NCBI GenBank assembly: GCA_047947185.1
Contig: CP170502.1
Location: forward strand, 1,736,001-1,800,000
Direction of reading: 5' to 3'
DNA: 64,000 nucleotides
DNA from: JANQJA01 sp047947185
GTDB lineage: Bacteria > Pseudomonadota > Gammaproteobacteria > Pseudomonadales > Azotimanducaceae
Both the position numbers and the translations under genes were made by a program. Positions within the stretch are counted from its first letter, which is position 1; each line of letters opens with the position of its first letter. A model generated the notes under the pieces. It did not search any database. It saw only the letters and a list, made by a program, of their open reading frames with translations, and was not told the origin of the DNA. This document shows, piece by piece, positions 43,707-52,006 of the stretch.

Positions 43707-44889
43707 GCTTCAGCTCGCGGCGTGCAATCACCATCTTGTGCACCTCATCGGGGCCGTCAGCAATGCGCAGCGCCCGACCATTGCGCCACATGGCAGCAAT
43801 TGGCGTATCGTCTGATACCCCAAGCGCGCCGAGACACTGAATGGCCCTGTCGAGTACATTCATCATCATGTTGGGCACAACCACCTTGCACATGGACAGT
43901 TCCTGCCGCGCTTCCTTCTTGCCAACCGTATCCATTTTCCAGGCGGCATACTGGGTCAAGAGGCGCGACTGCAGAATCTCCATGCGGGAGGTTGCCACCC
44001 ACTCCTGGACAAACTGTTTTTCCGCCAGTTTGGAGCCGTGGGTCACGCGCTGGTTGGCGTATCGACACATGATTTCATAAGCGCGTTCGGCCATTCCAAT
44101 GGCGCGCATGCAGTGATGGATTCGGCCCGGGCCAAGCCGCGCCTGGGAAATCATGAAACCACCATGCAGCGGACCCAGCAGGTTTTCCGCGGGCACCCGG
44201 CAGTTGTGGTACTGAATCTCGCAGTGACCGCCACCACCCGAATGCCCCATGACTGACACCGGCCGGATGAGGTTAAAACCGGGTGCGTCTGTCGGCACAA
44301 TAATCATGGACGCGCGTTCGTGAGGCGCACCACCCGGATTGGTCACTACCATGACAATCGCAAACTTTGCGCCAATGGCGCCGGAAGTAAACCACTTGTG
44401 ACCATTGATCACCCACTCGTCACCATCCCGCACTGCCGTGGTGCGGATACCGGTGGGGTCAGCGCCTGACACATCAGGCTCCGTCATGGAAAAACAGGAG
44501 CGAATTTCGCCCTCGAGCAGCGGCTTCAGCCAGGTCTCCTTCTGCTCATCAGTGCCAAACTCCAGCAGAATTTCCGCATTGCCGGTGTCAGGCGCGTTAC
44601 AGTTGAACACGCGTGATGCGGGCGCTGACTTACCCGTAAACTCACACATGGCGGAGTATTCATTGTTCGTCAGGCCCGCGCCCCACTTGTCGTCTGGCAG
44701 GTATAGGTTCCAGAGCCCAAGCGATTTGGCCTCGGCGCGCAACTGTTTCATCAGCGGCGTGTCTTCACCGTCCGGCGTGGTCTTCGCCTGTTCCGCAAAC
44801 ACGTTTTCGTTGGGGATTATTTTCTCGTTGATAAACCGCTCAACCTGGTCGAGTACCAGTCTTGCTTCTTCCCGGATCTGAAATTCCAT
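43696..44889 (-). CDS. Acyl-CoA dehydrogenase family protein
   Basis: 397 aa. SCFSMTEPDVSGADPTG, WVINGHKWFTSGAIGAKF, GGGHCEIQYHNCRVP, the GPGRIHHCMRAIG helix and ADGPDEVHKMVI. Same branch as the genes at 474 and 30302. The ATG at 44889 (MEFQIREEARL) was chosen over an upstream start at 45036, which would begin in the spacer shared with the duplicated copy at 48542. Before the islet at 45029-48541 was inserted, this gene followed the SDR at 48783. It retains an intact 5' end and upstream spacer. Confidence 0.92.
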   Translation of the reverse strand: MEFQIREEARLVLDQVERFINEKIIPNENVFAEQAKTTPDGEDTPLMKQLRAEAKSLGLWNLYLPDDKWGAGLTNNEYSAMCEFTGKSAPASRVFNCNAPDTGNAEILLEFGTDEQKETWLKPLLEGEIRSCFSMTEPDVSGADPTGIRTTAVRDGDEWVINGHKWFTSGAIGAKFAIVMVVTNPGGAPHERASMIIVPTDAPGFNLIRPVSVMGHSGGGGHCEIQYHNCRVPAENLLGPLHGGFMISQARLGPGRIHHCMRAIGMAERAYEIMCRYANQRVTHGSKLAEKQFVQEWVATSRMEILQSRLLTQYAAWKMDTVGKKEARQELSMCKVVVPNMMMNVLDRAIQCLGALGVSDDTPIAAMWRNGRALRIADGPDEVHKMVIARRELKQYA

Positions 44890-45028
44890 GAGCCCGCATC
44901 CTCTTTGTCTGTCGTGAGAGATGCGATCAGTGTAGGAGCCAGCGCTGCCGGCAAATTGACCTGTATCAATCACCGACGCATCATTCTGCCCGGTGATGAC
45001 GCCGCCAAAGCCGGCTAATTCTCGCCAT
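44774..45028. repeat. 255 bp direct repeat, left copy (islet boundary)
   Basis: Ungapped match to 48542-48796 with about seven mismatches by eye. It holds the first 116 nt of the acyl-CoA dehydrogenase, its upstream spacer and the last 14 nt of the SDR gene. It bounds a 3.5 kb islet on its left. Confidence 0.88.
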
Positions 45029-45104
45029 GGACCCACTAGCGGTGATCTACCTCGCCAATTGCTCCGTTAAACAAATTAGCGAACTAACCAGTGAGGCAGT
45101 GCGA

Positions 45105-46475
45105 GTGGCAATCAGCGGTACACCAGTTCTCATGCCGGGCGGCTTTGCCAAATTCGCCTGGGTCTTTGCAATTGTCCTGACGGGTTGTGGTAGCGGTGAC
45201 TCCGACACCAGGGTCAATTCCAGTGCGGCGACTGACACTTCCAGCACGGCGGCGCCAAGAGCGCTGACAAACCCGGCAAGTTCGCGTTCGCTGTCAGACG
45301 TGACATTTGCTGACGCAGCTTTCCGAGACTGTATCTCAGCGCAATACGGGCAAAACGCTGACTTGAACACTCTAACCGATGTGCAATGTGTTTCACTCGC
45401 GATTCAGTCCATCAAGGGCGTCGAGGCGCTGACGTCGTTAACGCGACTGTCGGTCGTCGACAACAACATTACCGACCTATCACCCGTGGCTGGTCTGGTA
45501 AACCTTTCACACCTGGAGGTGTCTTTCAATGACATTGAAGACATTTCTGCGATTGGGGGACTGGAGAAGCTCGAATTGCTCTACGCAAACGATAATCAGA
45601 TTGCAGATGTCGGGGCTTTAGCCGGACTTGAACGCCTCAGGTTTCTGGACCTGGCGTACAATGAAATCGAGACGATTGGTGGGCTGGCCAGGCTCGCGAG
45701 CCTGGAGAGCCTGTCGCTTTCGCAGAATCAGATTTCTGATCTAACGCCGCTGGCTGGTCTGCAGATGCTGCGGCAATTGGATGTGTACAGAAATCGAGTG
45801 TCTGAGCTCTCGCCACTTTCGCCGCTCGTTAACCTTGAGCAACTCTACCTGTTTGACAACGAGATCGAAGATGTTATTGCCTTGAGTACGCTTAAAAATC
45901 TGGTCACGCTGAACCTGAAGGGAAACCGGGTCTCCGACATCGCAGCACTTGCGCCGCTGGAATCGATAATGAATCTCTACCTCGAAGAAAATGAGATTGA
46001 GGACATCACCGTACTTGGAAGTTTGATTAAAGTGGAGTTGCTTGCGCTTGACTCGAATCAAATCAGTGACATCTCTTCGCTGCGCTCAATGACGAAGCTC
46101 AGCGAACTGACGTTGACGGAGAACGAGATCAGCGACATCAGTCCGCTGTCATCTTTGAGTGACGTCTTCAATCTGGATCTCGGATCCAACCTGATAGCAG
46201 ACGTGCAGCCACTCGCCAGTCTGACGAGGGTCGTTTTTCTTAATCTCGGCGGGAACCAATTGGTCGAAGCATCGGCGCTCGGCAATATTGGCAAGGTGTT
46301 TAACTTAAGTCTCGAGGATAACAGTCTCGTGTCGGTGGATGGGCTCGAGCGGCTGACCTCGCTTGTTTACCTGTCACTGGCGGAGAACGATGGGTTGTCT
46401 TGTTCAGATGTGGCTGCCTTGGAAAACAGCCTTAGCAAGACGGTGGTGCTTCTGCCAGGACAGTGTGCCGAATAG
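45105..46475 (+). CDS. Leucine-rich-repeat lipoprotein (SDS22/internalin-like)
   Basis: 456 aa. A hydrophobic signal (FAKFAWVFAIVLTGC) ends in a lipobox, followed by a Ser/Thr/Ala-rich linker. About fourteen 22-residue LRRs follow from roughly residue 100 (patterns such as LVNLSHLEVSFNDIEDISAI and LTRLSVVDNNITDLSPVAGL), then a small C-terminal cap with two Cys. It is probably a surface or periplasmic protein-binding lipoprotein. I used the GTG at 45105, which has GTGAGG about eight bases upstream; an ATG at 45132 is an alternative. The gene's apparent upstream ATG at 45027 lies on the repeat boundary and is not the start. It is the first gene of the islet. Confidence 0.8.
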   Translation: MAISGTPVLMPGGFAKFAWVFAIVLTGCGSGDSDTRVNSSAATDTSSTAAPRALTNPASSRSLSDVTFADAAFRDCISAQYGQNADLNTLTDVQCVSLAIQSIKGVEALTSLTRLSVVDNNITDLSPVAGLVNLSHLEVSFNDIEDISAIGGLEKLELLYANDNQIADVGALAGLERLRFLDLAYNEIETIGGLARLASLESLSLSQNQISDLTPLAGLQMLRQLDVYRNRVSELSPLSPLVNLEQLYLFDNEIEDVIALSTLKNLVTLNLKGNRVSDIAALAPLESIMNLYLEENEIEDITVLGSLIKVELLALDSNQISDISSLRSMTKLSELTLTENEISDISPLSSLSDVFNLDLGSNLIADVQPLASLTRVVFLNLGGNQLVEASALGNIGKVFNLSLEDNSLVSVDGLERLTSLVYLSLAENDGLSCSDVAALENSLSKTVVLLPGQCAE

Positions 46476-46816
46476 GTCGCAACCTGCGATCTCAGAGAAG
46501 CGGAGCACCGCGAGGCATCGAAGACCCGGGGATGCTGTAGCAGGGCTTGATTGCTACCCAGCAGGTCCAGCCACTGACGACATCGTTGACAACTGCCACG
46601 GCAGGTGGTCAATTCCTGCTACACCCACAGCCTCAAGGTCTCAGGCACTTCGAATCAGTCAATTCGTACTGTTCGGGCATATCCGATATAGTGATTCTGC
46701 GGGTTGGGCGTTGTGAGTTCGCGGAGCTTGAAGGCCGTGACTAATGAGAGAGCACTCCCTGGCGAAGCTATCTGCATGCCAGGCTGAAACCGCTGAATTG
46801 TTATTGGAGAATACCT
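46476..46816. other. Islet spacer with no supported gene
   Basis: About 340 nt between the LRR gene and the SDR/NUDIX pair. I see no coding sequence, strong hairpin or recombination site. It presumably contains the promoter of the SDR gene. Confidence 0.35.
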
Positions 46817-47647
46817 ATGCCTTCATGGCTAAAGCCAGGTAACACCGCAGTCATTACTGGCGGAGCGAATGGCATCGGACTCGCTGCCGCAACACGATTC
46901 CTGAATGATGGGATGAATGTTGTGATTGCAGATGTCAATGAAGACGCATTGTCAGCCGCTGCAGATTATCTGGCGAGTGATCAGCTCAAGACGTTTACCT
47001 GCGATGTCGCTGAATTGTTGGAAGTCAATGCACTGCGCGAATTCGTGTTGGCGGAACATGGCAGTGTGGATTGCCTGATGAATAATGCCGGCGCAAGTGT
47101 CACGCGTGCGGTTCCGTGGGAAGACCTGGATGGCTGGAAGAGACAGCAGGATATTAATCTCTGGGGAATTATTCATGGCTGTCATGCATTTATTCCTTCC
47201 ATGCTGAAATCGTCGACACCTGTCGCAGTTATCAATACGGGCTCCAAACAAGGTATTACTAATCCCCCTGGGGGCTATGCATATAATCTCTCGAAGGCAG
47301 GTGTCATCAACTATACGCAGAGCGTCGCTCATGCCTTACGTCAAATCGAATACTGCCCGGTAGCGGCGCATCTGTTGATACCCGGCTTCACCTATTCCAA
47401 CATGATTGCCCGGTTTGTGCCGGAAAAACCTCCCGGTGCCTGGAGCTGCGAGCAGGTGATCGACTACATGATTGAGCATCTGGACAACAACGACTTTTAT
47501 ATTATTTGTCCGGACAACGACACACCGGCAGAACTGGACAATCGGCGCATGCAGTGGAACCTGGATGACATGATCAAGAATCGTCCCGCTCTGTCCCGAT
47601 GGCATCCGGACTTCGCGGCTGACTTTGAATCGTTTGTCGCTGACTGA
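46817..47647 (+). CDS. Short-chain dehydrogenase/reductase (classical SDR)
   Basis: 276 aa. TGGANGIGLA (residues 15-24) binds NAD(P); NNAGAS and YNLSK (YxxxK) are the other SDR marks. It oxidises or reduces an alcohol/ketone. TTGGAG lies before the ATG. It sits in the islet and is followed 18 nt later by a NUDIX hydrolase, so the two should be co-transcribed. Codons look AT-richer than in flanking genes, in keeping with a recent acquisition. Confidence 0.85.
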   Translation: MPSWLKPGNTAVITGGANGIGLAAATRFLNDGMNVVIADVNEDALSAAADYLASDQLKTFTCDVAELLEVNALREFVLAEHGSVDCLMNNAGASVTRAVPWEDLDGWKRQQDINLWGIIHGCHAFIPSMLKSSTPVAVINTGSKQGITNPPGGYAYNLSKAGVINYTQSVAHALRQIEYCPVAAHLLIPGFTYSNMIARFVPEKPPGAWSCEQVIDYMIEHLDNNDFYIICPDNDTPAELDNRRMQWNLDDMIKNRPALSRWHPDFAADFESFVAD

Positions 47648-47664
47648 CGCGCTGCATTCTGATC

Positions 47665-48312
47665 ATGCTCAACTATCCAACGCTTGATGTCGATCTTGAA
47701 TTGATCAGAAACCTCCTGACTTCGGATCCTGCGCATAGGGAGTTAAGAAACCCCCATCCTGAACCACCTGTTTCGAAGGCGACCAAAGATAAGGCAAGAG
47801 CGTCAGCGGTGCTTATCCCGATTGTTGATACGTCCGAGCCCTGCCTGATTGTTACGCGTCGTAATCCGCGGATTCGATTTGCCGGTCATGTCTGTTTCCC
47901 CGGGGGTACGGTAGACAAAACCGATGCGTCACCGGTGGATACAGCGCTTAGAGAGACTGAAGAGGAAATCAGGTTGTCACGTGAGCAGGTTGACGTATTG
48001 GGTGAGCTTGGGCATTACTACACACAGGCAGGGTATCTCATCACGCCGGTCGTAGGTTTGGTGTCACCTGACTATTCAGTTGAGGTGAATCCGCTTGAAG
48101 TTGACGAGATTTATGAGATCCCGTTGCACAAGGTACTTAATGCCGATAGTTATTCACTCACCTGGCGCTCAGGAAACCGGGGCCACTTTGCGTTTCATCA
48201 TGAAGACGTTCGTATAGCAGGTCCGACAGTGTCTTTGATGATCAATCTTTATGAATGCCTGCTTGAGCACTCGGGCATCGCCGTAGAACGCAGAGAACAT
48301 GTCGGACACTGA
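47665..48312 (+). CDS. NUDIX hydrolase, CoA-pyrophosphatase-like
   Basis: 215 aa. NUDIX box around residues 80-104 (FPGGTVDKTDASPVDTAL then RETEEEIRLS), preceded by LIVTRRNPRIRFAGHVCFPGG. The box has the form found in NudL-type CoA diphosphatases, which split CoA or acyl-CoA into phosphopantetheine and 3',5'-ADP. It is coupled to the SDR upstream and is the last clear gene of the islet. The substrate is inferred from family only. Confidence 0.82.
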   Translation: MLNYPTLDVDLELIRNLLTSDPAHRELRNPHPEPPVSKATKDKARASAVLIPIVDTSEPCLIVTRRNPRIRFAGHVCFPGGTVDKTDASPVDTALRETEEEIRLSREQVDVLGELGHYYTQAGYLITPVVGLVSPDYSVEVNPLEVDEIYEIPLHKVLNADSYSLTWRSGNRGHFAFHHEDVRIAGPTVSLMINLYECLLEHSGIAVERREHVGH

Positions 48313-48372
48313 AAATGATTATCTGAAAATCGCGGCAGAGGATCTCCTAACGATACCATTCCCAATGTTGTG

Positions 48373-48525
48373 ATGGAACGGATTCACGGGCGGAGTGGGC
48401 TCGCGTGTTTTCTGTTCTTGATATTATTGTCGATGCTGGCACTGCGTATGTGGATTCAATTCGTGTTTGGCTGGCTGCTGACGCGATCGCAGAAAAAGAT
48501 ACCGAGGGTGATTACCAGAATTTAA
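48373..48525 (+). CDS. Possible 50-residue membrane peptide
   Basis: An open frame, ATG 48373 to TAA 48523-48525, encodes 50 aa with one long hydrophobic segment (LACFLFLILLSMLALRMW) and a basic tail (RSQKKIPRVITRI). It resembles the core of DUF4389-type membrane proteins, but only a fragment is present. No ribosome binding site is seen. It may be a remnant; coding is uncertain. Confidence 0.3.
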   Translation: MERIHGRSGLACFLFLILLSMLALRMWIQFVFGWLLTRSQKKIPRVITRI

Positions 48526-48541
48526 CCTATGGTGGGGCGAT

Positions 48542-48657
48542 GGCGTGGTCTTTGCCTGTTCCGCAAACACGCTTTGGTTGGGGATTATTTTCTCGTTGAT
48601 AAACCGCTCAACCTGGTCGAGTACCAGTCTTGCTTCTTTCCGGATCTGAAATTCCAT
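48542..48657 (-). pseudogene. 5' fragment of the acyl-CoA dehydrogenase gene (duplicate)
   Basis: A copy of the first 39 codons of the dehydrogenase at 43696-44889, truncated where the repeat ends at 48542. Four of the repeat mismatches fall in it, including a change giving MEFQIRKEARL. No downstream coding continues. It is part of the right copy of the 255 bp repeat. Confidence 0.85.
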
Positions 48658-48796
48658 GAGCCCGCATCCTCTTTGTCTGTCGTGAGAGATGCGATCAGTG
48701 TAGGAGCCAGCGCTGCCGCCAAATTGAACTGTATCAATCACCAACGCATCATTCTGCCCGGTGATGACGCCGCCAAAGCCGGCTAATTCTCGCCAT
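48542..48796. repeat. 255 bp direct repeat, right copy (islet boundary)
   Basis: Ungapped copy of 44774-45028, offset 3768 nt. It contains the truncated dehydrogenase start, the same spacer and the last 14 nt of the intact SDR gene at 48783. Confidence 0.88.
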
Positions 48797-49595
48797 CCTC
48801 CGCCACCGGCGGCCGGTACCGCATGCCTGTCAGGCCGCCGTCAACCACCAGAGCCTGCCCGGTAATGAAAGTTGAATCATCGCTGGCCAGGAACAACGCC
48901 ATGTTGCCTATGTCCTCAGGCTCACCGGAACGGCGTATTGGGTGGATAGCGGCGAGCCTCGGACGCATGGCCGCCGGCGTATCTTCATTCTCGCCCGGCA
49001 AGCCGTCCACCAGGCCCTTGAAGATGTGTGTTGCAATGCCCCCGGGGCAAATGGCGTTCACCCGGATGTCAAATGCCGCCAGTTCCAGCGCAACCGAGCG
49101 GGTCAGGCCAATGACACCGGCCTTGATACCGGAATACACATGGGGACCAAAACCACCCTGAACACCTGCCACGCTGGCGGTACTGATAATGGCGCCGGTG
49201 CGCCTGGGTTTCATGACGCGCGCCGCGTGTTTCATACCCAGTACCACGCCGGTGAACATGGCGCCGACCGTTGCCGCGTAACTCTCGCCCACTTCTATCT
49301 GGTCAATATCACCCCCCACGCCACCAAAACCGGCATTGTTGAAAATGCAATCAAGCTGGCCAAACTCCTCAACTGCCAGATCCACAAGGGCGCGAACATC
49401 AGACTCATCCGAGACATCCGTATGCTGGTACCGCACCCTGTCACCCAGGCTGGCCGCCAATGCCTCGCCACGCGCATCCTGCAGATCAGCGATGACAACA
49501 GCCGCCCCTTCGCGCGCAAACAGTTTGACGGTGCCTTCACCAATACCGCTTGCCCCGCCTGTAATGATTGCCACTTTGCCTTCAAGACGTGCCAT
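48783..49595 (-). CDS. Short-chain dehydrogenase/reductase
   Basis: 270 aa classical SDR: TGGASGIGEGT near the N-terminus, NNAGFGG, STASVAG (catalytic Ser) and YSGIKAG (YxxxK), and CPGGIATHI. GGAGAGTGGC lies before the ATG at 49595; the GTG two codons upstream overlaps the site. It oxidises or reduces a hydroxyl/ketone, probably in the same pathway as the acyl-CoA dehydrogenase that once followed it directly. Confidence 0.9.
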   Translation of the reverse strand: MARLEGKVAIITGGASGIGEGTVKLFAREGAAVVIADLQDARGEALAASLGDRVRYQHTDVSDESDVRALVDLAVEEFGQLDCIFNNAGFGGVGGDIDQIEVGESYAATVGAMFTGVVLGMKHAARVMKPRRTGAIISTASVAGVQGGFGPHVYSGIKAGVIGLTRSVALELAAFDIRVNAICPGGIATHIFKGLVDGLPGENEDTPAAMRPRLAAIHPIRRSGEPEDIGNMALFLASDDSTFITGQALVVDGGLTGMRYRPPVAEDGEN

Positions 49596-49657
49596 TGCCA
49601 CTCTCCTTTATTGTCAGCCTGTTGTGTCCCGGATGTTTGTGCTGCGCCTTGCGCCCA

Positions 49658-50488
49658 TCAGCCAGCGTCCCGGACAAGATCACCCGAGTGTATCAAACCG
49701 GCAGCGCTGTCGCCGGGCGCCACCGGTGGTTCAGCATCCGTGGGATATCCCGCAAGATGACGAAACACGGCCACCGCACGGTTGATGAAGGAGGCATCGG
49801 ACAGCAAGGCCAGAGGCAAACCGCCACCCACCACCCGGGACAGGTTGTAGTAGCGGAATACGCCTTCGCGCTCACGCTCAATCAGGTAGAAAAATTCGTA
49901 GTCACCAGGCTTGATCAGGGTAGTCAACAGCCAGCGCACCGCCGAGACGTTCTGCATGGCAACCACCAGCCGCGCTTCACTGGCTGCCTGCACTTCCAGT
50001 TGCATCACGAACTCACCGGCCAGGTGGGCTTCCTTCTGGTAGAGGAGCACTGGTACTCCGCTGACAAGGTCGTCGGGCCTGAAGTCGTCCCGCGGCGATT
50101 CCCCGTCGGCCCCAAGCGCATGGGCATCGTCAAACAGGGGCTGCCAGCTTCCACGTGTCACCGACCAGTACCGGACCTGTTCCAGGGCTGAGACAGCCGC
50201 AAACCGGGCCAGCAACTGCCGGGCTGTACCATCAAATTCAAACCGGCCCGCCGTTTCGACAAGATGACTTGCCGGCTTGTCGGACCAGTCCAGGCAACTC
50301 GCGGGCACCCAGTCGCGCAGCCCGGCCTTGTGCCACACCCGGACATTCGGTGCAGCACCCACGGGCGCAAAGTCAGGGCTGGCCTCACCTTCCCCACAGG
50401 GTACAAGCGGCAGCCTATCCGGCACTTCACCCAGTGCGCCCGGGGCACAAGACAGCAGAAGGAGAATCAGCAGGTATATCAAGAGCAA
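49658..50488 (-). CDS. Exported protein, unknown function
   Basis: 276 aa with an N-terminal signal (residues 1-20, LLLLSCAPGALGEV); the Cys in LSCAPG does not form a good lipobox. The mature protein has a WHKAGLRDWVPASCLDW segment and an alpha/beta-looking middle, with FYLIERER near the C-terminal half. I do not recognise a family. It lies between the SDR and the divergent APC permease. Confidence 0.65.
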   Translation of the reverse strand: MLLIYLLILLLLSCAPGALGEVPDRLPLVPCGEGEASPDFAPVGAAPNVRVWHKAGLRDWVPASCLDWSDKPASHLVETAGRFEFDGTARQLLARFAAVSALEQVRYWSVTRGSWQPLFDDAHALGADGESPRDDFRPDDLVSGVPVLLYQKEAHLAGEFVMQLEVQAASEARLVVAMQNVSAVRWLLTTLIKPGDYEFFYLIEREREGVFRYYNLSRVVGGGLPLALLSDASFINRAVAVFRHLAGYPTDAEPPVAPGDSAAGLIHSGDLVRDAG

Positions 50489-50610
50489 GCCGGCACCAGT
50501 CAGACAGGTAGATAATGGCGCAGCGCTGGCGGGCAGACAACCCGGCGGCAGTCACCCGCTACGCCAAATTTGTTGTAGAGTCTTGCTTTCTGGCCTGTAC
50601 GACCACCATG

Positions 50611-51915
50611 CCCGCACACAAGTTTTCTGTCAGCGCCGCCGTCGCCATTGTTGTTGCCAACATGATTGGCACCGGCGTCTTCACCAGCCTCGGCTTCCAA
50701 CTCATGGACATCCAGTCAACCTTTGTCCTGCTGATGTTGTGGCTGGTCGGTGGCGTCACCGCGCTTTGTGGCGCACTTACCTACGCCGAACTGGGCGCCA
50801 GCCTGCCCCGCTCTGGTGGCGAGTACAATTTCCTGGGCCAGATCTATCATCCCGCGGCCGGGTTTATCTCTGGCTGGATATCAGCCACCGTCGGCTTTGC
50901 CGCGCCCACGGCACTGGCCGCCATGACCTTCGGCGCCTACCTCGAAGCCAGTATCGGTGGGCCACCGGCAACCCTGATGGCCTGCCTGCTGGTCGCCGGA
51001 CTGACATTGGTCCATGCATCCACCCGGCGCGCGAGCGGTGGTGTACAAACCCTGTTCACGCTGCTGAAGGTCCTGTTGATTGTCGTGTTTGTTGGCCTGG
51101 TAATTGCGCTGACGGATTCGCCCCAGGAGGTGCGCCTGTGGCCTGCACCCGGTGATGGCGCGCTGATTGCCAGCGGCGCTTTTGCCGTCTCGCTCATTTA
51201 CGTCAACTACGCTTTTACCGGCTGGAATGCCGCCACCTACATTATCAACGAGGTTGAATCACCCGAGACGTCCATTCCCCTGATCCTGTTTGTGGGTACG
51301 GCCATAGTGCTGGTGCTCTATCTGCTCCTCAACTACGTGTTTCTCTATGGTGCACCGGCGGCCGCCATGAGCGGGAAAATTGAGATTGGGGTCATTGTTG
51401 CCGAATACGCCTTTGGTAAAAGCGGCGGAATTGCCATGGGTGTGGTGTTGGCCACGCTCCTGATTTCCACGGTCAGCGCCATGGTCCTGGCCGGCCCGCG
51501 TGTGCTGCAGGTCATTGGCGAGGATTTCCACGTCTTTCGTCCCCTCGCCCGATTGAGCGAGGGGGGCATCCCCCGTCGCGCAATTGTGTTCCAGTCAGCG
51601 CTGACGCTCGTTTTTATTGTCACGGCAACCTTTGAATCAGTGCTGGTGTTCTCGGGATTTGTGATGGGGCTGAACACCCTGTTTGCGGTGGCCGGCGTGT
51701 TTGTCCTGCGGGCGCGCAAGCAGCAACGCAGCGCCTACAGGACATGGGGTTATCCCGTGACGCCCCTGCTGTTCATGGGCCTGATGTTGTGGACGCTGGT
51801 CTATATACTGGTCACACGACCCATTGAGGGACTTGCCGGACTGTTGATGATCACGGCAGGCGCCCTGCTCTACGGATTTTCACGCAGATTCACACGGACG
51901 GGCAATCCGACCTAG
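50611..51915 (+). CDS. APC-superfamily amino-acid permease
   Basis: 434 aa with about twelve helices. The opening SVSAAVAIVVANMIGTGVFTS and SYAELGA-type ALTYAELGASLPRSGGEY are the APC family signature. It should import an amino acid or amine by proton or ion coupling. The ATG at 50611 (MPAHKFSVS) is favoured because the first helix follows directly, though the ribosome binding site is poor; an in-frame start at 50515 would add a non-conserved 32-residue leader. Confidence 0.88.
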   Translation, partial: PAHKFSVSAAVAIVVANMIGTGVFTSLGFQLMDIQSTFVLLMLWLVGGVTALCGALTYAELGASLPRSGGEYNFLGQIYHPAAGFISGWISATVGFAAPTALAAMTFGAYLEASIGGPPATLMACLLVAGLTLVHASTRRASGGVQTLFTLLKVLLIVVFVGLVIALTDSPQEVRLWPAPGDGALIASGAFAVSLIYVNYAFTGWNAATYIINEVESPETSIPLILFVGTAIVLVLYLLLNYVFLYGAPAAAMSGKIEIGVIVAEYAFGKSGGIAMGVVLATLLISTVSAMVLAGPRVLQVIGEDFHVFRPLARLSEGGIPRRAIVFQSALTLVFIVTATFESVLVFSGFVMGLNTLFAVAGVFVLRARKQQRSAYRTWGYPVTPLLFMGLMLWTLVYILVTRPIEGLAGLLMITAGALLYGFSRRFTRTGNPT

Positions 51916-52006
51916 GCACAGCGCCGTTGCCACAGGATTTTCGGATAGACCCGTACCATCGTCGACGACTAAACTGGCGCGGATACACGTTATACAGGCT
52001 GTAAAC

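Noticed and set aside
45027..45131. ATG at 45027 as the start of the LRR gene
   Set aside because: It falls on the junction of the 255 bp repeat and would add a non-signal leader before the lipoprotein signal.
48405..48599. 64-codon open frame near the right islet edge
   Set aside because: It runs from islet sequence into the duplicated, antisense dehydrogenase start and has no ribosome binding site.
44774..48796. Insertion sequence or integron carrying the LRR islet
   Set aside because: No transposase, integrase, attC-like site or terminal inverted repeats were seen; only long direct repeats.
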